Part shown: positions 6,948-15,000 of the stretch, in pieces | How positions within the stretch are numbered: the first letter of the stretch is position 1 | How the letters are laid out: every line of letters begins with the position of its first letter | NCBI GenBank assembly: GCA_020430865.1 | Contig: JAGQIY010001163.1 | Coordinates: forward strand, 1-28,220 | Direction: 5' to 3' | Origin: Myxococcales bacterium | GTDB lineage: Bacteria; Myxococcota; Polyangia; Polyangiales; Polyangiaceae | DNA: 28,220 nt | Translations under genes and position numbers: made by a program | Notes under the pieces: model-generated | Database searches by the model: none | Seen by the model: the letters and a program-made list of their open reading frames with translations, nothing else | What the model was told of the DNA's origin: nothing

Positions 6948-7595
6948 TCACTTCTTGGAAGTCTTCTTCTTCTTGGCCTTCTTGGCCGCCCGCGGCTTGC
7001 CACCGCCAGCTGAGCTCAGGGCCTTCTCGACCTTCTCCAGCTCGCCACGCAGCGTGCTGGCGCGCGCGAGCAAGACCGCACGCTTGTCGTCGGAGAGCGA
7101 CGAAGCCTGGTCCAGATCTCCCAAGAGGTTGAAGTGTCCGTCCGTGAACGGCTCCAGGCGACCCAGCGCGCGCTCGAAGCGCAGCATCGGCTGCTTGCCC
7201 GCGGTGCGTGGATGCTTCTGGCGCAGCTCGGCAATGGCGAACTCCAGCTCCTGAGTGGAGAGCTGCTCATCCACCGCGCGCTTGGCGAGGCCTGCCTGGT
7301 ACTTCTCCTCGACGAGGTCGAGGCGCGCCGCGATACCGAACCCGAAGGGGCAGTTCTCGGGCGTGTAGTTCAGGTTGCACAGCACGCGATACGCGGCGCA
7401 GCAGCGATGCAGCGTGAGCTTGGTGATGCTCAGCTTCTCCTGCTCCACGATCTCGCGGTTGGACATGTCCTCGAAGTGCTCGAACACGATGCGTCCGCAC
7501 TCGTAGGCATCCTTGAGGGTGAGCGGCTCGACTGGGCGCTTTCGCGCGGCAGCGGGCCATTTGTATCCGCCTTTTTTCTTGGTTCCCTTCGGCAT
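6948..7595 (-). CDS. Hypothetical protein, possible helix-turn-helix with Lys-rich tail
   Basis: A 215-residue protein of no family I recognise. The N-terminus MPKGTKKKGGYKW is basic. Residues about 30-75 (YECGRIVFEHFEDMSNREIV...LTLHRCCAAYRVL) have the spacing of a helix-turn-helix, with a Cys pair in the presumed recognition helix. Residues 80-190 are helical, and the last 17 or so are nearly all Lys/Ala/Arg, as in histone-H1-like tails that bind DNA nonspecifically. A DNA-binding role is inferred. The start at ATG 7593-7595 is preferred because the open frame upstream to 7907 contains no other convincing start and reads as non-coding in base composition; no good Shine-Dalgarno is visible. 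Two CGATTCCG direct repeats lie 50-70 bp upstream. Confidence 0.68.
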   Translation of the reverse strand: MPKGTKKKGGYKWPAAARKRPVEPLTLKDAYECGRIVFEHFEDMSNREIVEQEKLSITKLTLHRCCAAYRVLCNLNYTPENCPFGFGIAARLDLVEEKYQAGLAKRAVDEQLSTQELEFAIAELRQKHPRTAGKQPMLRFERALGRLEPFTDGHFNLLGDLDQASSLSDDKRAVLLARASTLRGELEKVEKALSSAGGGKPRAAKKAKKKKTSKK

Positions 7596-7645
7596 CGCTG
7601 AAAGGTAACTGATGGATCGCGGAAAGACTAGCAGAAGGTTGCATA

Positions 7646-7665
7646 CGGAATCGTCTGCGGAATCG
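7646..7665 (-). promoter_or_regulatory. Tandem 8-bp direct repeats upstream of the Lys-tailed protein gene
   Basis: CGGAATCG occurs at 7646-7653 and again at 7658-7665, separated by four bases (12-bp period). On the minus strand this is CGATTCCG-CAGA-CGATTCCG, 51-70 bp before the start codon at 7595, where a regulator site is expected. Possible autoregulation by the HTH-like product is speculation. Confidence 0.35.
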
Positions 7666-7931
7666 AAACTCCGGCTAGAGTCTTTTCCGGGCGGTCTCAG
7701 CACGAAAGACGAGCCGCGGTCCCCCGTGACCCAGGGGTTGGTTCCGCGTGTGAAAGACGATGTGTTTCCGTTGCCCAGTCCGTACGGCAAATTTGCGGCA
7801 ATTCCCAGGAAAGCGGCACGCTTGGTGCTTGGTAGAGCCTCGCCCAGCGCGTTTCCGGGGCGAAATACGATGGTCGTGTGGAACAGAAGCGGCTCCGTCG
7901 CCGCCAAGCCTCCTCGCGCTACCCCAGTTCG

Positions 7932-7957
7932 GCTTCCGCGCGGCGGAAGCGCTTCCG
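7932..7957. repeat. Alternating inverted repeats able to form competing hairpins
   Basis: GCTTCCGC (7932-7939), GCGGAAGC (7943-7950) and GCTTCCG (7951-7957) follow each other in alternating orientation. The middle unit can pair with the left one (3-nt loop) or take part in the perfect 14-bp palindrome CGGAAGCGCTTCCG (7944-7957). Function unknown. Confidence 0.45.
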
Positions 7958-8198
7958 TGAAGCGGCTCTGTATTTCCCCCTCGAGCCGACGCTCCAGCGC
8001 GGGGGCGGTGGGGCCTCGAACGGCGCTCGAGTCGCTGCCTGGAGTCTGCCGGTTCCGCGCAAATCCCCACCTTCCGGCGCTTCACGAAGCGTGGGCGACG
8101 TTTCCGTCGGCTGAGCGGGAATATGCTGGCCGGGGTGGCCGTTTTGGCCGTTTCCCCGCTGTATTCTCGAGAGCCGCAGCGAGTGATGGGACTAGCGG

Positions 8199-8216
8199 CG
8201 AGGTCGGGTGACCTCG
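8199..8216 (-). terminator. Hairpin downstream of the PfkB kinase gene
   Basis: CGAGGTC-GGGT-GACCTCG, a perfect 7-bp stem with a 4-nt loop, lies 40 bp past the kinase stop codon on the minus strand. No T-tract follows; this is a weak terminator candidate. Confidence 0.35.
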
Positions 8217-8256
8217 GTCGATTGTCCTACAGCGTCGCCGAGGTCGTTCCGTGGGG

Positions 8257-9132
8257 TTACTCGGGACGCGTGGCGGCGAGGGTCGCCGCGGGGATTCGAG
8301 GGCTGGCGCCGGGGCATCCAACGACCGCTGCCGCGAACTGAGCGGCGGCGCGGCCAGCGCGCTCGAGCGAGCTGCCTGCGACGAGGTGTGCCGTGAGCAC
8401 GGCGGTGTAGGCGTCCCCGGCTCCGACAGGGTCCCGCAGGGACCCCGGGACGGGAAAGGCCGGGACGTGCAGGCAGCCCTCTGCGGTGTGGAGCTCCGAG
8501 CCTCGCGCGTCGAGAGTGAGCGCCACGAGGTCCACGCTCCGAGTGAGTAGCCAGGCGGCGACATCTTGGACGCCGTACAGCTGGCGCAGCGTCTCCGCCT
8601 CCCTGGCGTTCAGCTTGACCACGTTCGCCAGCTCGATGGACTGCTCGATGGCCTCCCGGCTGGCCCACGGTTGGCGGATGTTCAGGTCACACACGCGGAA
8701 GCGGGCTCGAGCCGTCTTCGCGGCCTGCTGCAGGGACGTGAAGCCGAGCGGCGTGCGTTGGGCCAGCGTGCCAAACACCAGCGCGTTCGCCGGCTCCAGC
8801 ACCGCGCGCAACGCGTCGTTCAGCTCGATCGAGTCCCAGGCCGCTTGTTTGGCGATGCTGAAGCGCGGCTCACCTCCCTCGAGGCGCACCTCCACACAGC
8901 CGGTCGGTGCGTTGGCGTCGATCTGGATCGTCCGCGGACTCAAGCCCCGCGCGGCGAGCTCCTCGATCGCCGCGTGACCCAGCTCGTCGTCGCCGACTCG
9001 GGTCACCAGGTGTGCATCACACCCTAGCTGGATCAGGTGCAGGGCCACGTTGGCAGCGCAGCCACCGAGGAGCCGCTCGTGCTCGTACAGGTCCCAGAGC
9101 GTTTCACCCCACGACACGATGGACCGAGACAT
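8257..9132 (-). CDS. PfkB-family carbohydrate kinase (fructokinase/ribokinase-like)
   Basis: A 291-residue cytosolic sugar kinase. The family's first signature is the sugar-binding GGCAANVA at 23-30, with RVGDDELG at 45-52. The second is DPVGAGDAYTA (234-244), in which Asp240 is the catalytic base and GAGD forms the anion hole. CDLNIRQPW (148-156) and VKLNAREAE (172-180) match the fructokinase/2-keto-3-deoxygluconate kinase branch, so ATP-dependent phosphorylation of a ketose or related sugar is likely; the exact sugar is not decidable. The ATG at 9130-9132 follows the CAP-lipoprotein stop by 13 bp on the same strand, so it is probably the last gene of that transcript although no functional tie is evident. 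No Shine-Dalgarno is visible. Confidence 0.85.
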   Translation of the reverse strand: MSRSIVSWGETLWDLYEHERLLGGCAANVALHLIQLGCDAHLVTRVGDDELGHAAIEELAARGLSPRTIQIDANAPTGCVEVRLEGGEPRFSIAKQAAWDSIELNDALRAVLEPANALVFGTLAQRTPLGFTSLQQAAKTARARFRVCDLNIRQPWASREAIEQSIELANVVKLNAREAETLRQLYGVQDVAAWLLTRSVDLVALTLDARGSELHTAEGCLHVPAFPVPGSLRDPVGAGDAYTAVLTAHLVAGSSLERAGRAAAQFAAAVVGCPGASPRIPAATLAATRPE

Positions 9133-9145
9133 CTGTAGTGGCTGC

Positions 9146-10519
9146 TTAGCAGGTGACCGGGATCACCTGGTAGGTCACCGGGCCTCCGCTGAATCCAGTT
9201 ACGGCCACCGTGTAGGTTTCACCCACGCTGGCCGTCCAGCTCTTGGTGATGCTGATGGTCTTGAGGCTGCCGTATCCGCCGGTAAGCGGGGTGACGGTGA
9301 CGGGCATGTCCATGCCATCCGAGTCGCGAGTGACGCTGACACTGGCTCCGGAGAGGCTGTTCTTGTGGTGAAAGCTCCAGGTCCAGGCGAACACGGACAG
9401 CGGCGCGTAGCCGGGAGGCGGCCAGGAGACCCAGTCCGGGCTGGGACCACCCCCGCTGCTGGCGAACACGGCCAGGCACTGTGCGTCCCCGTACTGGCCT
9501 CCACCCGCATAGTAGCCAATGCCGACCGGGCCCAGCGGAGGATTGAAGATCCAGCGCCGGTGTCCGAGTGACGGCGTGCCGCTGTCTCGAATGAACTGAT
9601 CGATGGCGTTGGCCGGGTGGTTCGGCCCCCAGGCCAGGTTCGATGTGCTCGTACCCGCCAAGCCTTCCGCCGTGTAGCAGGTCGCGTTCGTCGGCGGGTG
9701 GTGGGGATCGGGGACGGTTCCGGGAGGATTCCAGGATGCGACCACCGCGCACCAGCGTCCGGTCTCGTTCGCCGAGTCCGAGTCGGCGCTGGGGCCGAGT
9801 CCGATCAACCAGCGGAAGGCATTGAGCCGTCGCACGGTGTCGTTCAGACCTGCTCGCGAGGTGGTACCCGGATCGCACTGGCTCCCGCCTGACGTCCACG
9901 GGTTCGCGTCGTCGATCTGGTGTCCCCAGTTCCACATGTCGCATACCGCTTGCTGCGAGTGGCCCGCTGGATCTCCAGGGAGATTGGGCGCGCAGCTCGA
10001 TCCGCTCGCGGTCCAGCCAGGCAGGCACTTGCACTGGCTGTCCGAGGGATCGCAGTACTCGCTGCTCCCGCAGCTGACGCTCTGACAGGGACCGACCGAC
10101 GATGTCCCGCCTTGGCCCTGGCCGCTCGAGCCGCCGCTGGTGCTGCTGCCACCGCTCGCCGATCCGCCGTTGCTGCTGCCGCCGCTGGCGGTGCCGCCAT
10201 TCGCAGAGCCTCCGTTGGTGCTTCCGCCCGCTCCGCTCCCCCCGTTGCCTCCAGTCGAGCTCCCTCCGTTGGCGCTGCCACCCACCGCGTCCGTGCCGCC
10301 GATGCTGGAGCCGCCATTCGCGGAGCCACCATTGACGCTGCCACCGTTGCCCGCGCCACCGCTGCCCGCGTCACCGCTGCCGCCCTGAGCCCCTGCGCCT
10401 CCCTGGTTCGCTCCGCCGGTCGCCTCCTCGAACTCCAGCGAGTCGTAGTCCAGGACGTTGCTGCAGCCGAGTGCCAAGAACGCAGCGAGCGCGGTGCAGT
10501 TCCCCAGTCGTCGAGCCAT
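9146..10519 (-). CDS. CAP/SCP-domain lipoprotein with EGF-like module and Gly-rich spacer
   Basis: A 457-residue exported protein. Residues 1-19 are a lipoprotein signal (ALAAFLALGC, lipidated Cys19). Residues 34-140 are a low-complexity GGSANGGS-type spacer that holds the folded part away from the membrane. Residues 144-177 form a small EGF-like six-Cys module (CQSVSC...C.C..GW....C). Residues about 186-350 are a CAP/SCP (PR-1-like) domain with TAEGLAG and the hallmark LGHRRWIFNPPLGPVGIGYY. The last 80 or so residues are beta-rich, Ig-like. CAP proteins bind lipids or act as extracellular effectors; the role here is unknown. Its ATG overlaps the upstream stop as TGATG (10517-10521), and GGGGAGG just upstream serves as ribosome binding site, so it is coupled to the PEGA gene. 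Confidence 0.83.
   Translation of the reverse strand: MARRLGNCTALAAFLALGCSNVLDYDSLEFEEATGGANQGGAGAQGGSGDAGSGGAGNGGSVNGGSANGGSSIGGTDAVGGSANGGSSTGGNGGSGAGGSTNGGSANGGTASGGSSNGGSASGGSSTSGGSSGQGQGGTSSVGPCQSVSCGSSEYCDPSDSQCKCLPGWTASGSSCAPNLPGDPAGHSQQAVCDMWNWGHQIDDANPWTSGGSQCDPGTTSRAGLNDTVRRLNAFRWLIGLGPSADSDSANETGRWCAVVASWNPPGTVPDPHHPPTNATCYTAEGLAGTSTSNLAWGPNHPANAIDQFIRDSGTPSLGHRRWIFNPPLGPVGIGYYAGGGQYGDAQCLAVFASSGGGPSPDWVSWPPPGYAPLSVFAWTWSFHHKNSLSGASVSVTRDSDGMDMPVTVTPLTGGYGSLKTISITKSWTASVGETYTVAVTGFSGGPVTYQVIPVTC
10100..10420. repeat. Degenerate in-gene tandem repeat encoding the Gly-rich spacer
   Basis: About 320 bp encode repeats of GGS[x][x]GG type (GGSANGGS, GGSSNGG, GGSASGG) in the CAP lipoprotein. 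The DNA repeats with a 12- to 24-base period but codons vary, so the repeat is kept mainly at protein level. Such tracts are prone to length change by slippage. Confidence 0.6.
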
Positions 10520-11487
10520 CAGAACCTCCCCGTGACCCAGACGGAGTCTGGTCCAATGCCGGCCTGCACCGGTCCCTGTTCGGTTTCACTCGGCGCCAGC
10601 AAGAGCAACACGACGCCGGTCACCAAGCCCGCGCCGCCCACCGCGAAACCGATGGTCGAGAACAGCGCCTGCTGCTTGCCGTCGTCGTACTTGGTCTTCA
10701 GTTCCGCGGGGCAGCGATCCTGAACACAGGCGTCACCGAGCTCGTCACGCGTGCTCTTCGCTTGCAGGCCGAAGTAGCTGCCCAAAGCCACTCCGACTAC
10801 GCCGACTCCGAGGCTCACGTACCCGAGGGGCCTCGCGAGGGATGTCGAGTCGGGTTCGGCTGATGGAATCGGGGGTGAGGTGCTCGGTTCTGGCAACGGC
10901 TCGAGTTCGACGTGCGCCTGCTTGCTCTCCCCCTCCTGCAGCTCGAGCTCCAGCTCGAAGTCGCGATAGCCCTCCGCGGTGGCTCGGAGCGAGTGCCTTC
11001 CAGGGTTCACGCTCTGGGGCTCGCCGCTCGGCGTGAACGCTTCCCCGTCGAGCTCGAGTTGCCCCGAGAAGCCCGGAGGGAGCTGGACGTCGATCCTCGG
11101 GATACGCGCGACCAGCTCGTCCAGCTCCTTCCGAGCCTTCTTCTGCTGGCCTTTGCTCGCCGTCTGGTCGTTCAGGACGTGCTCGAGCTCCGCTCTTGCC
11201 TCGAGGAGACGACCAAGGCCGGCCTTGGCGCGCGCCAGGCGTCGTCGATTGGCCGAGCTGTCGACGTGACTCCCCGACTCCTCGTAGGCTTCGAGGGCCG
11301 CTGCGTAGTCTCCGCGCTTCTCCGCGGCGCGCCCCTTCGCGGCTGCTTGGTTCGCAGCAGCGACCTCCTTCCAGCTGGGCTTGGCCTGCAGCTGGGGAGC
11401 GGCGGCTGCGGCACCCAGCACGATGGCGACGGTCAGGGCGAGCTTGGGAACTCCACCGCGACGTCCCCCTCTAGATCTGCGTTCCAC
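10519..11487 (-). CDS. PEGA-domain protein with two C-terminal membrane segments
   Basis: A 322-residue envelope protein in this model, starting at GTG 11485-11487. A signal sequence (KLALTVAIVLGAAAAAPQLQA, residues about 15-35) is followed by a helical, TPR-like part (40-125: repeated AxAAA...RGDYAAALEAYEE pattern). A PEGA domain follows (about 131-195, IDVQLPPGFSGQLELDGEAF to the HVELEPL strand), then a Pro-rich linker and two hydrophobic segments (222-242 and 275-298). PEGA domains are surface beta-modules common in myxobacteria; the partner is unknown. The frame continues upstream to an ATG at 11577, which would put 30 extra residues before the signal, so the GTG is preferred, though its ribosome site is poor. 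Its TGA overlaps the ATG of the CAP lipoprotein, so the two are co-translated. Confidence 0.78.
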   Translation of the reverse strand: MERRSRGGRRGGVPKLALTVAIVLGAAAAAPQLQAKPSWKEVAAANQAAAKGRAAEKRGDYAAALEAYEESGSHVDSSANRRRLARAKAGLGRLLEARAELEHVLNDQTASKGQQKKARKELDELVARIPRIDVQLPPGFSGQLELDGEAFTPSGEPQSVNPGRHSLRATAEGYRDFELELELQEGESKQAHVELEPLPEPSTSPPIPSAEPDSTSLARPLGYVSLGVGVVGVALGSYFGLQAKSTRDELGDACVQDRCPAELKTKYDDGKQQALFSTIGFAVGGAGLVTGVVLLLLAPSETEQGPVQAGIGPDSVWVTGRF

Positions 11488-11654
11488 CCCACCAAGCTTC
11501 AGGAAGTCTGGAACCTCACGCAAGCACAACCAGGGTCGGCGTGGTGGACCGTCGTCGAGCCCAACGGATCCGCGCACTTGCTTCCGTGACGAAAGGTGCG
11601 TGACCCGGCTCCGAGGTGGGTCTCCGGTGCCGCCGGGGCGTACGATTCCACGCA

Positions 11655-11668
11655 GGCGGCAACCCGCC
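11655..11668 (-). terminator. Small hairpin after the rhodanese gene
   Basis: GGCGG-CAAC-CCGCC, a 5-bp all-GC stem, begins 14 bp past the TGA of the rhodanese gene (11683-11685). It is the only structure at the end of the flotillin/ATPase operon. No T-tract; a weak candidate. Confidence 0.3.
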
Positions 11669-11682
11669 GCCCCCGCGCCTGG

Positions 11683-12036
11683 TCAGCGCCAGCGGGAGGC
11701 GGAGCCCAGGTCGCTGACGGCAGTGAACCCTGCGCTCTGTAGCACCCGCCGCGCGCCGCGACTGCGCATCCCACTCGCGCAGTACAGCACGATGGGCTGC
11801 TCCTTCGGCTCCAGCTCGGAGACCCGCTTGCCTAGCTCGTTCAGCGGCAGGTTGATCGCTCCTGGCAGGTGTCCCGAGTTGAACTCGGCGGGCGTCCGCA
11901 CGTCGACCAGCAACGCGCCTTCCGAGACCAAGCGCTGGGCTTCCTCTGGCTTGATCTGATCGCGGCGCATCATCAACCGCATGGCGATCCAGGCGAGCAG
12001 CGCACCGAGCACGATGTAGAGCAGCGGAGAGTTCAT
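11683..12036 (-). CDS. Membrane-anchored rhodanese-like sulfurtransferase
   Basis: A 117-residue protein. Residues 4-24 (PLLYIVLGALLAWIAMRLMMR) are an N-terminal membrane anchor. Residues about 27-115 are a single rhodanese domain with VDVRTPAEFNSGHLPGAINLP and the active-site loop CASGMRS (86-92), where Cys86 would carry the persulfide. The six-residue loop after the Cys and the GMRS sequence match single-domain rhodaneses of the GlpE/PspE type, which transfer sulfane sulfur to thiols or cyanide. The domain should face the cytosol if the anchor is oriented by the Arg residues after it. The ATG at 12034-12036 overlaps the ATPase stop as ATGA, so this is the last gene of the YqiJ/YqiK/ATPase operon and is translationally coupled to it. 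Confidence 0.85.
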   Translation of the reverse strand: MNSPLLYIVLGALLAWIAMRLMMRRDQIKPEEAQRLVSEGALLVDVRTPAEFNSGHLPGAINLPLNELGKRVSELEPKEQPIVLYCASGMRSRGARRVLQSAGFTAVSDLGSASRWR

Positions 12037-15000
12037 TTCCCGTAGGTTGGACCGAGGGCGCCCTTCAAGCGCGCGTCGATGGCCTTCACCTGGGCGATAA
12101 ACTCATCCAGACGCTCACGCAAGGCCTGGCTGTCGTCGAGACGTTGTGTCGCAACCCGAACGAAGGGGACCAGCGTCTGTTCCATGATCTGAACCTGCAT
12201 CGCCAGGAGCTCGTCGATGCCAGGGGGCGGGTCGTTGCGCACGGTCAACGCGACCTTCGGCTCCGCGAGCCGTTCCAGGGACTGATTCAGCGCCTGAATG
12301 TGGCCCTCGACCCACTGGAGTTTCTCCGGGGCATCCCGAACCGCCGTCGCCTCGCGGATACTCTCACGGATGGCCACCAGCTGTTCGCCGAGGCTGCTCA
12401 GCTGGGACGTGACTCGCACCACCGGATCGGTGTCCGAGCCTCCCAGGGCCAGGTGCTTCTGGAAGCTCTGCTTGATCTCCGTCCAGCGCTGCGCGGAGGC
12501 TGGTGTCAGCGTTCCACGCAGCTCCGCGAGCTTGAGCACGTTCTGCTCCGCTCCCGTGGTGAGCGTCTGGGCCTCGCCGGCGTAGTGGTCCTCGATCAAC
12601 GCCTGGAGCTCGCTCTCGTTCATCGCGCTCACCACCTTCTCGGCGAGCTTGTTCATGTTGCGGTAGCTCCCCTGGAGCTTGAACGGCGGTTCTGTGCGGA
12701 ATTTGTCGTCCATCGACGCCGAGGCGATGTAGGTCTGGTTCACCTTCAGCAGCACCGCCTGCACCTTGAACAGGCGCTCGAGCACCGCCCGGACCTCGGC
12801 GATCTCGACCGCCGAGTAACCGTGCTCGAACTCCGATGTCGGGACGTCCTCGCCCTGCGCCATGCGGATGAAGGCGTGGAGGTCCTTCGCGGAACGGCTG
12901 GCGAGGGGCGCGAGCACCGGGTTCGAGGTGATGGAGTTCTCGATGTAGCTCAGTGCGAAGACGTCGTCCTTGCCCTCGAGGATGTCACCCAGGTTGTACG
13001 TATCCGCGCGGTTGGAGAGCATGTCCGGGATCTGGAACTTCTCACCGGACTCGGTGTACGGGTTGCCAGCCATCACGACGCAGAAGCGCTTGCCGCGCAG
13101 GTCGTAGGTGCGTGTTCGACCTTGCCAGACACCTTCGATACGACGCTGCGCATCGCACAGGGAGATGAACTTCTGGAGCAGCTCGGGGTGAGTGTGCTGG
13201 ATGTCGTCGAGATACAGCATGACGTTGTTGCCCATCTCCAGGGCAAGGTTGATCTTGTCGACCTCCTGTCGGGCGGTAGCGTTGGGCGCTTCACTGGGAT
13301 CGAGGCTGTGCACGGAGTGTCCCAGCGCCGGGCCGTTCACCTTCATGAAGACCAGGCCGAGGCGACTCGCGACGTACTCCATCAACGTCGTCTTGCCGTA
13401 TCCCGGGGGAGAGATGAGGAGCAGCAAGCCCATCAGATCCGTGCGCTTGTTGTCACCCGCTGCGCCCAGCTGCTTCGCGAAATTGTCGCCGATCAGCGGC
13501 AAGTAGACCTCGTTGATCAGCCGGTTTCGCACGAAGGAGCTCAACACCTTGGGCTTGAACTCGTCGAGCCTGAGGCGCCTCCGCTCGCGGTCGAGCAAGG
13601 CCTGGCGAGCGACTCTGTAGGCACGGAAACGCGGGACACGAGCGCTGCGGAAGTGGCTCATGCGGCGCTCGAACTCGGAGATCTCGAGCTGTAGCTTGCC
13701 GTCGCGGATGCGCGGGTGGTCGCCGAGCAAGCCCTCGATCGTCGTCTGGGTCAGCGCCGTGCTCGAGCGGTAGTCGATGTTGCGCTCTGCCAGCACCAGC
13801 ACCGCCGCCTCCAGGATGTGTCTCCGCGCGTCTCCACGTAGCTGGTCGGGTAGATGGTTGGCGAACGCGCTGAGCCAGCTGCGCACCACGCCGAGCCGCG
13901 CCTCCGGATCGTCCTCCAGAGCCCGGACGTCCGCGTCGAAGTCGCTGCGCGTCCCGCCGCTCCCCAGCGCATCCAGGAAGCGCTGGCGCAGCTCGTTTGC
14001 GCTGGGGCTCGAGACGAAGCTCGGCCTCTCCTCAGCAAGCTCCTCCGCGAGGTACCTGCCGGCGAGCTGACTGAGCTCGGCCACGTTGGCGAGCTTCGAG
14101 TGCTGGTAGAAGTCCTCGATCGCTCGCGCGAGCTCCGTGCCGAGCTCTCGGAGGCCGCTGTCGTCGCCGAGCTGTCGCCGCAGGCGACCGAGGCTCGCCG
14201 CTCGGCGTCCGAAGGAGTCTCTCTGGCGGTGGGTCTCGGCGACCTGGTGCTCGCCCCGCTTCAGGTTGGCCCAGTACCAGGTGGCCAGAGCCCGGGCGTC
14301 CGCGTCGTAGCGAAGCAGGCCCGCCGACTCGCTCAGGTTGAGCGCCGCGCGCAGGATCGAGCAAGCGTCAGAGTCGTGCAGCCCGCGCTCGTAGCCCTCG
14401 TCATAGCGAGCCGCTGCCTGCTTGCGCACCAGGTCTTCCAGGCCGCCTTCGCTGCGATCCGCCTCGCGCAGCAGCGCAAGGTCGAGCTCACCTTCAGCGT
14501 CGCGTGCCTGCTGGAGCAAGCTCGAGGCCAGGTACTCGCCGCGATACACCGAGGCTGTCTCGCTGACCAGCTGCTGGTGCCAGCAGTCTCTGTACTCGTT
14601 GAACGCAGGGTCGTCGATCGGCTCCCGGAAGTCGGTTCCGGAGAGCGTCAAGGCCATTCCATCCTGGCTGTCGTTGCCGAGCGGTAACAGCGTGAGCTCG
14701 ATCGCTTGGGTGTTGACCGCGAAGCGGTGCTTGCCCAGCTTGATCAGCTGCGCGCCTTCCTCGAAGAGCTCCTGACGGTCCCTGAGGCCGCGCAGCGCGT
14801 CCTGGCGCGCTTGCTTCAGGCGCGAGGTGAGCTCCTCTGCCTTGGGGGCCTCACCCAGCTCCGTCAGGCGCTGAGCGAGGTCGCGCACCTTCATCACCAT
14901 CGGATCGCTGGCGAAGTAGGCGTTCAGGGAGTCGTCGTCGCCGAAGCTCTGGCCCCGTCGGGCGATGCTGCCGAGGATGCGCTCCGCGGCGGAGACCAAG

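Larger units (their letters stand above)
7596..8256. other. Gene-poor 661-bp stretch with many short repeats
   Basis: No convincing gene on either strand; open frames here have ordinary-looking third positions rather than the strong G/C bias of the neighbouring genes. The stretch holds paired direct repeats (7646-7665), two GAAAGACGA copies (7704-7712, 7752-7760) with a related GAAAGACTA at 7622, alternating inverted repeats around GCTTCCGC (7932-7957), CGCTTC-AC-GAAGCG (8078-8091), CGACG-TTTC-CGTCG (8096-8109) and a hairpin at 8199-8216. The promoter of the gene starting at 7595 must be here, and an untranslated RNA is possible but unsupported beyond the repeats. Confidence 0.5.

Noticed and set aside
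7612..8211. 199-codon open frame in the gene-poor stretch
   Set aside because: Its early codons (for example aga, act, cat, gaa, aaa) lack the G/C-ending bias of genes here, and it has no signal, motif or ribosome site.
10100..10420. CRISPR-like array
   Set aside because: The repeats are short, degenerate, in frame and encode a Gly/Ser spacer; there are no unique spacers.
12144..13694. 516-codon open frame on the + strand
   Set aside because: Antisense to the AAA+ module of the ATPase; no recognisable domain.
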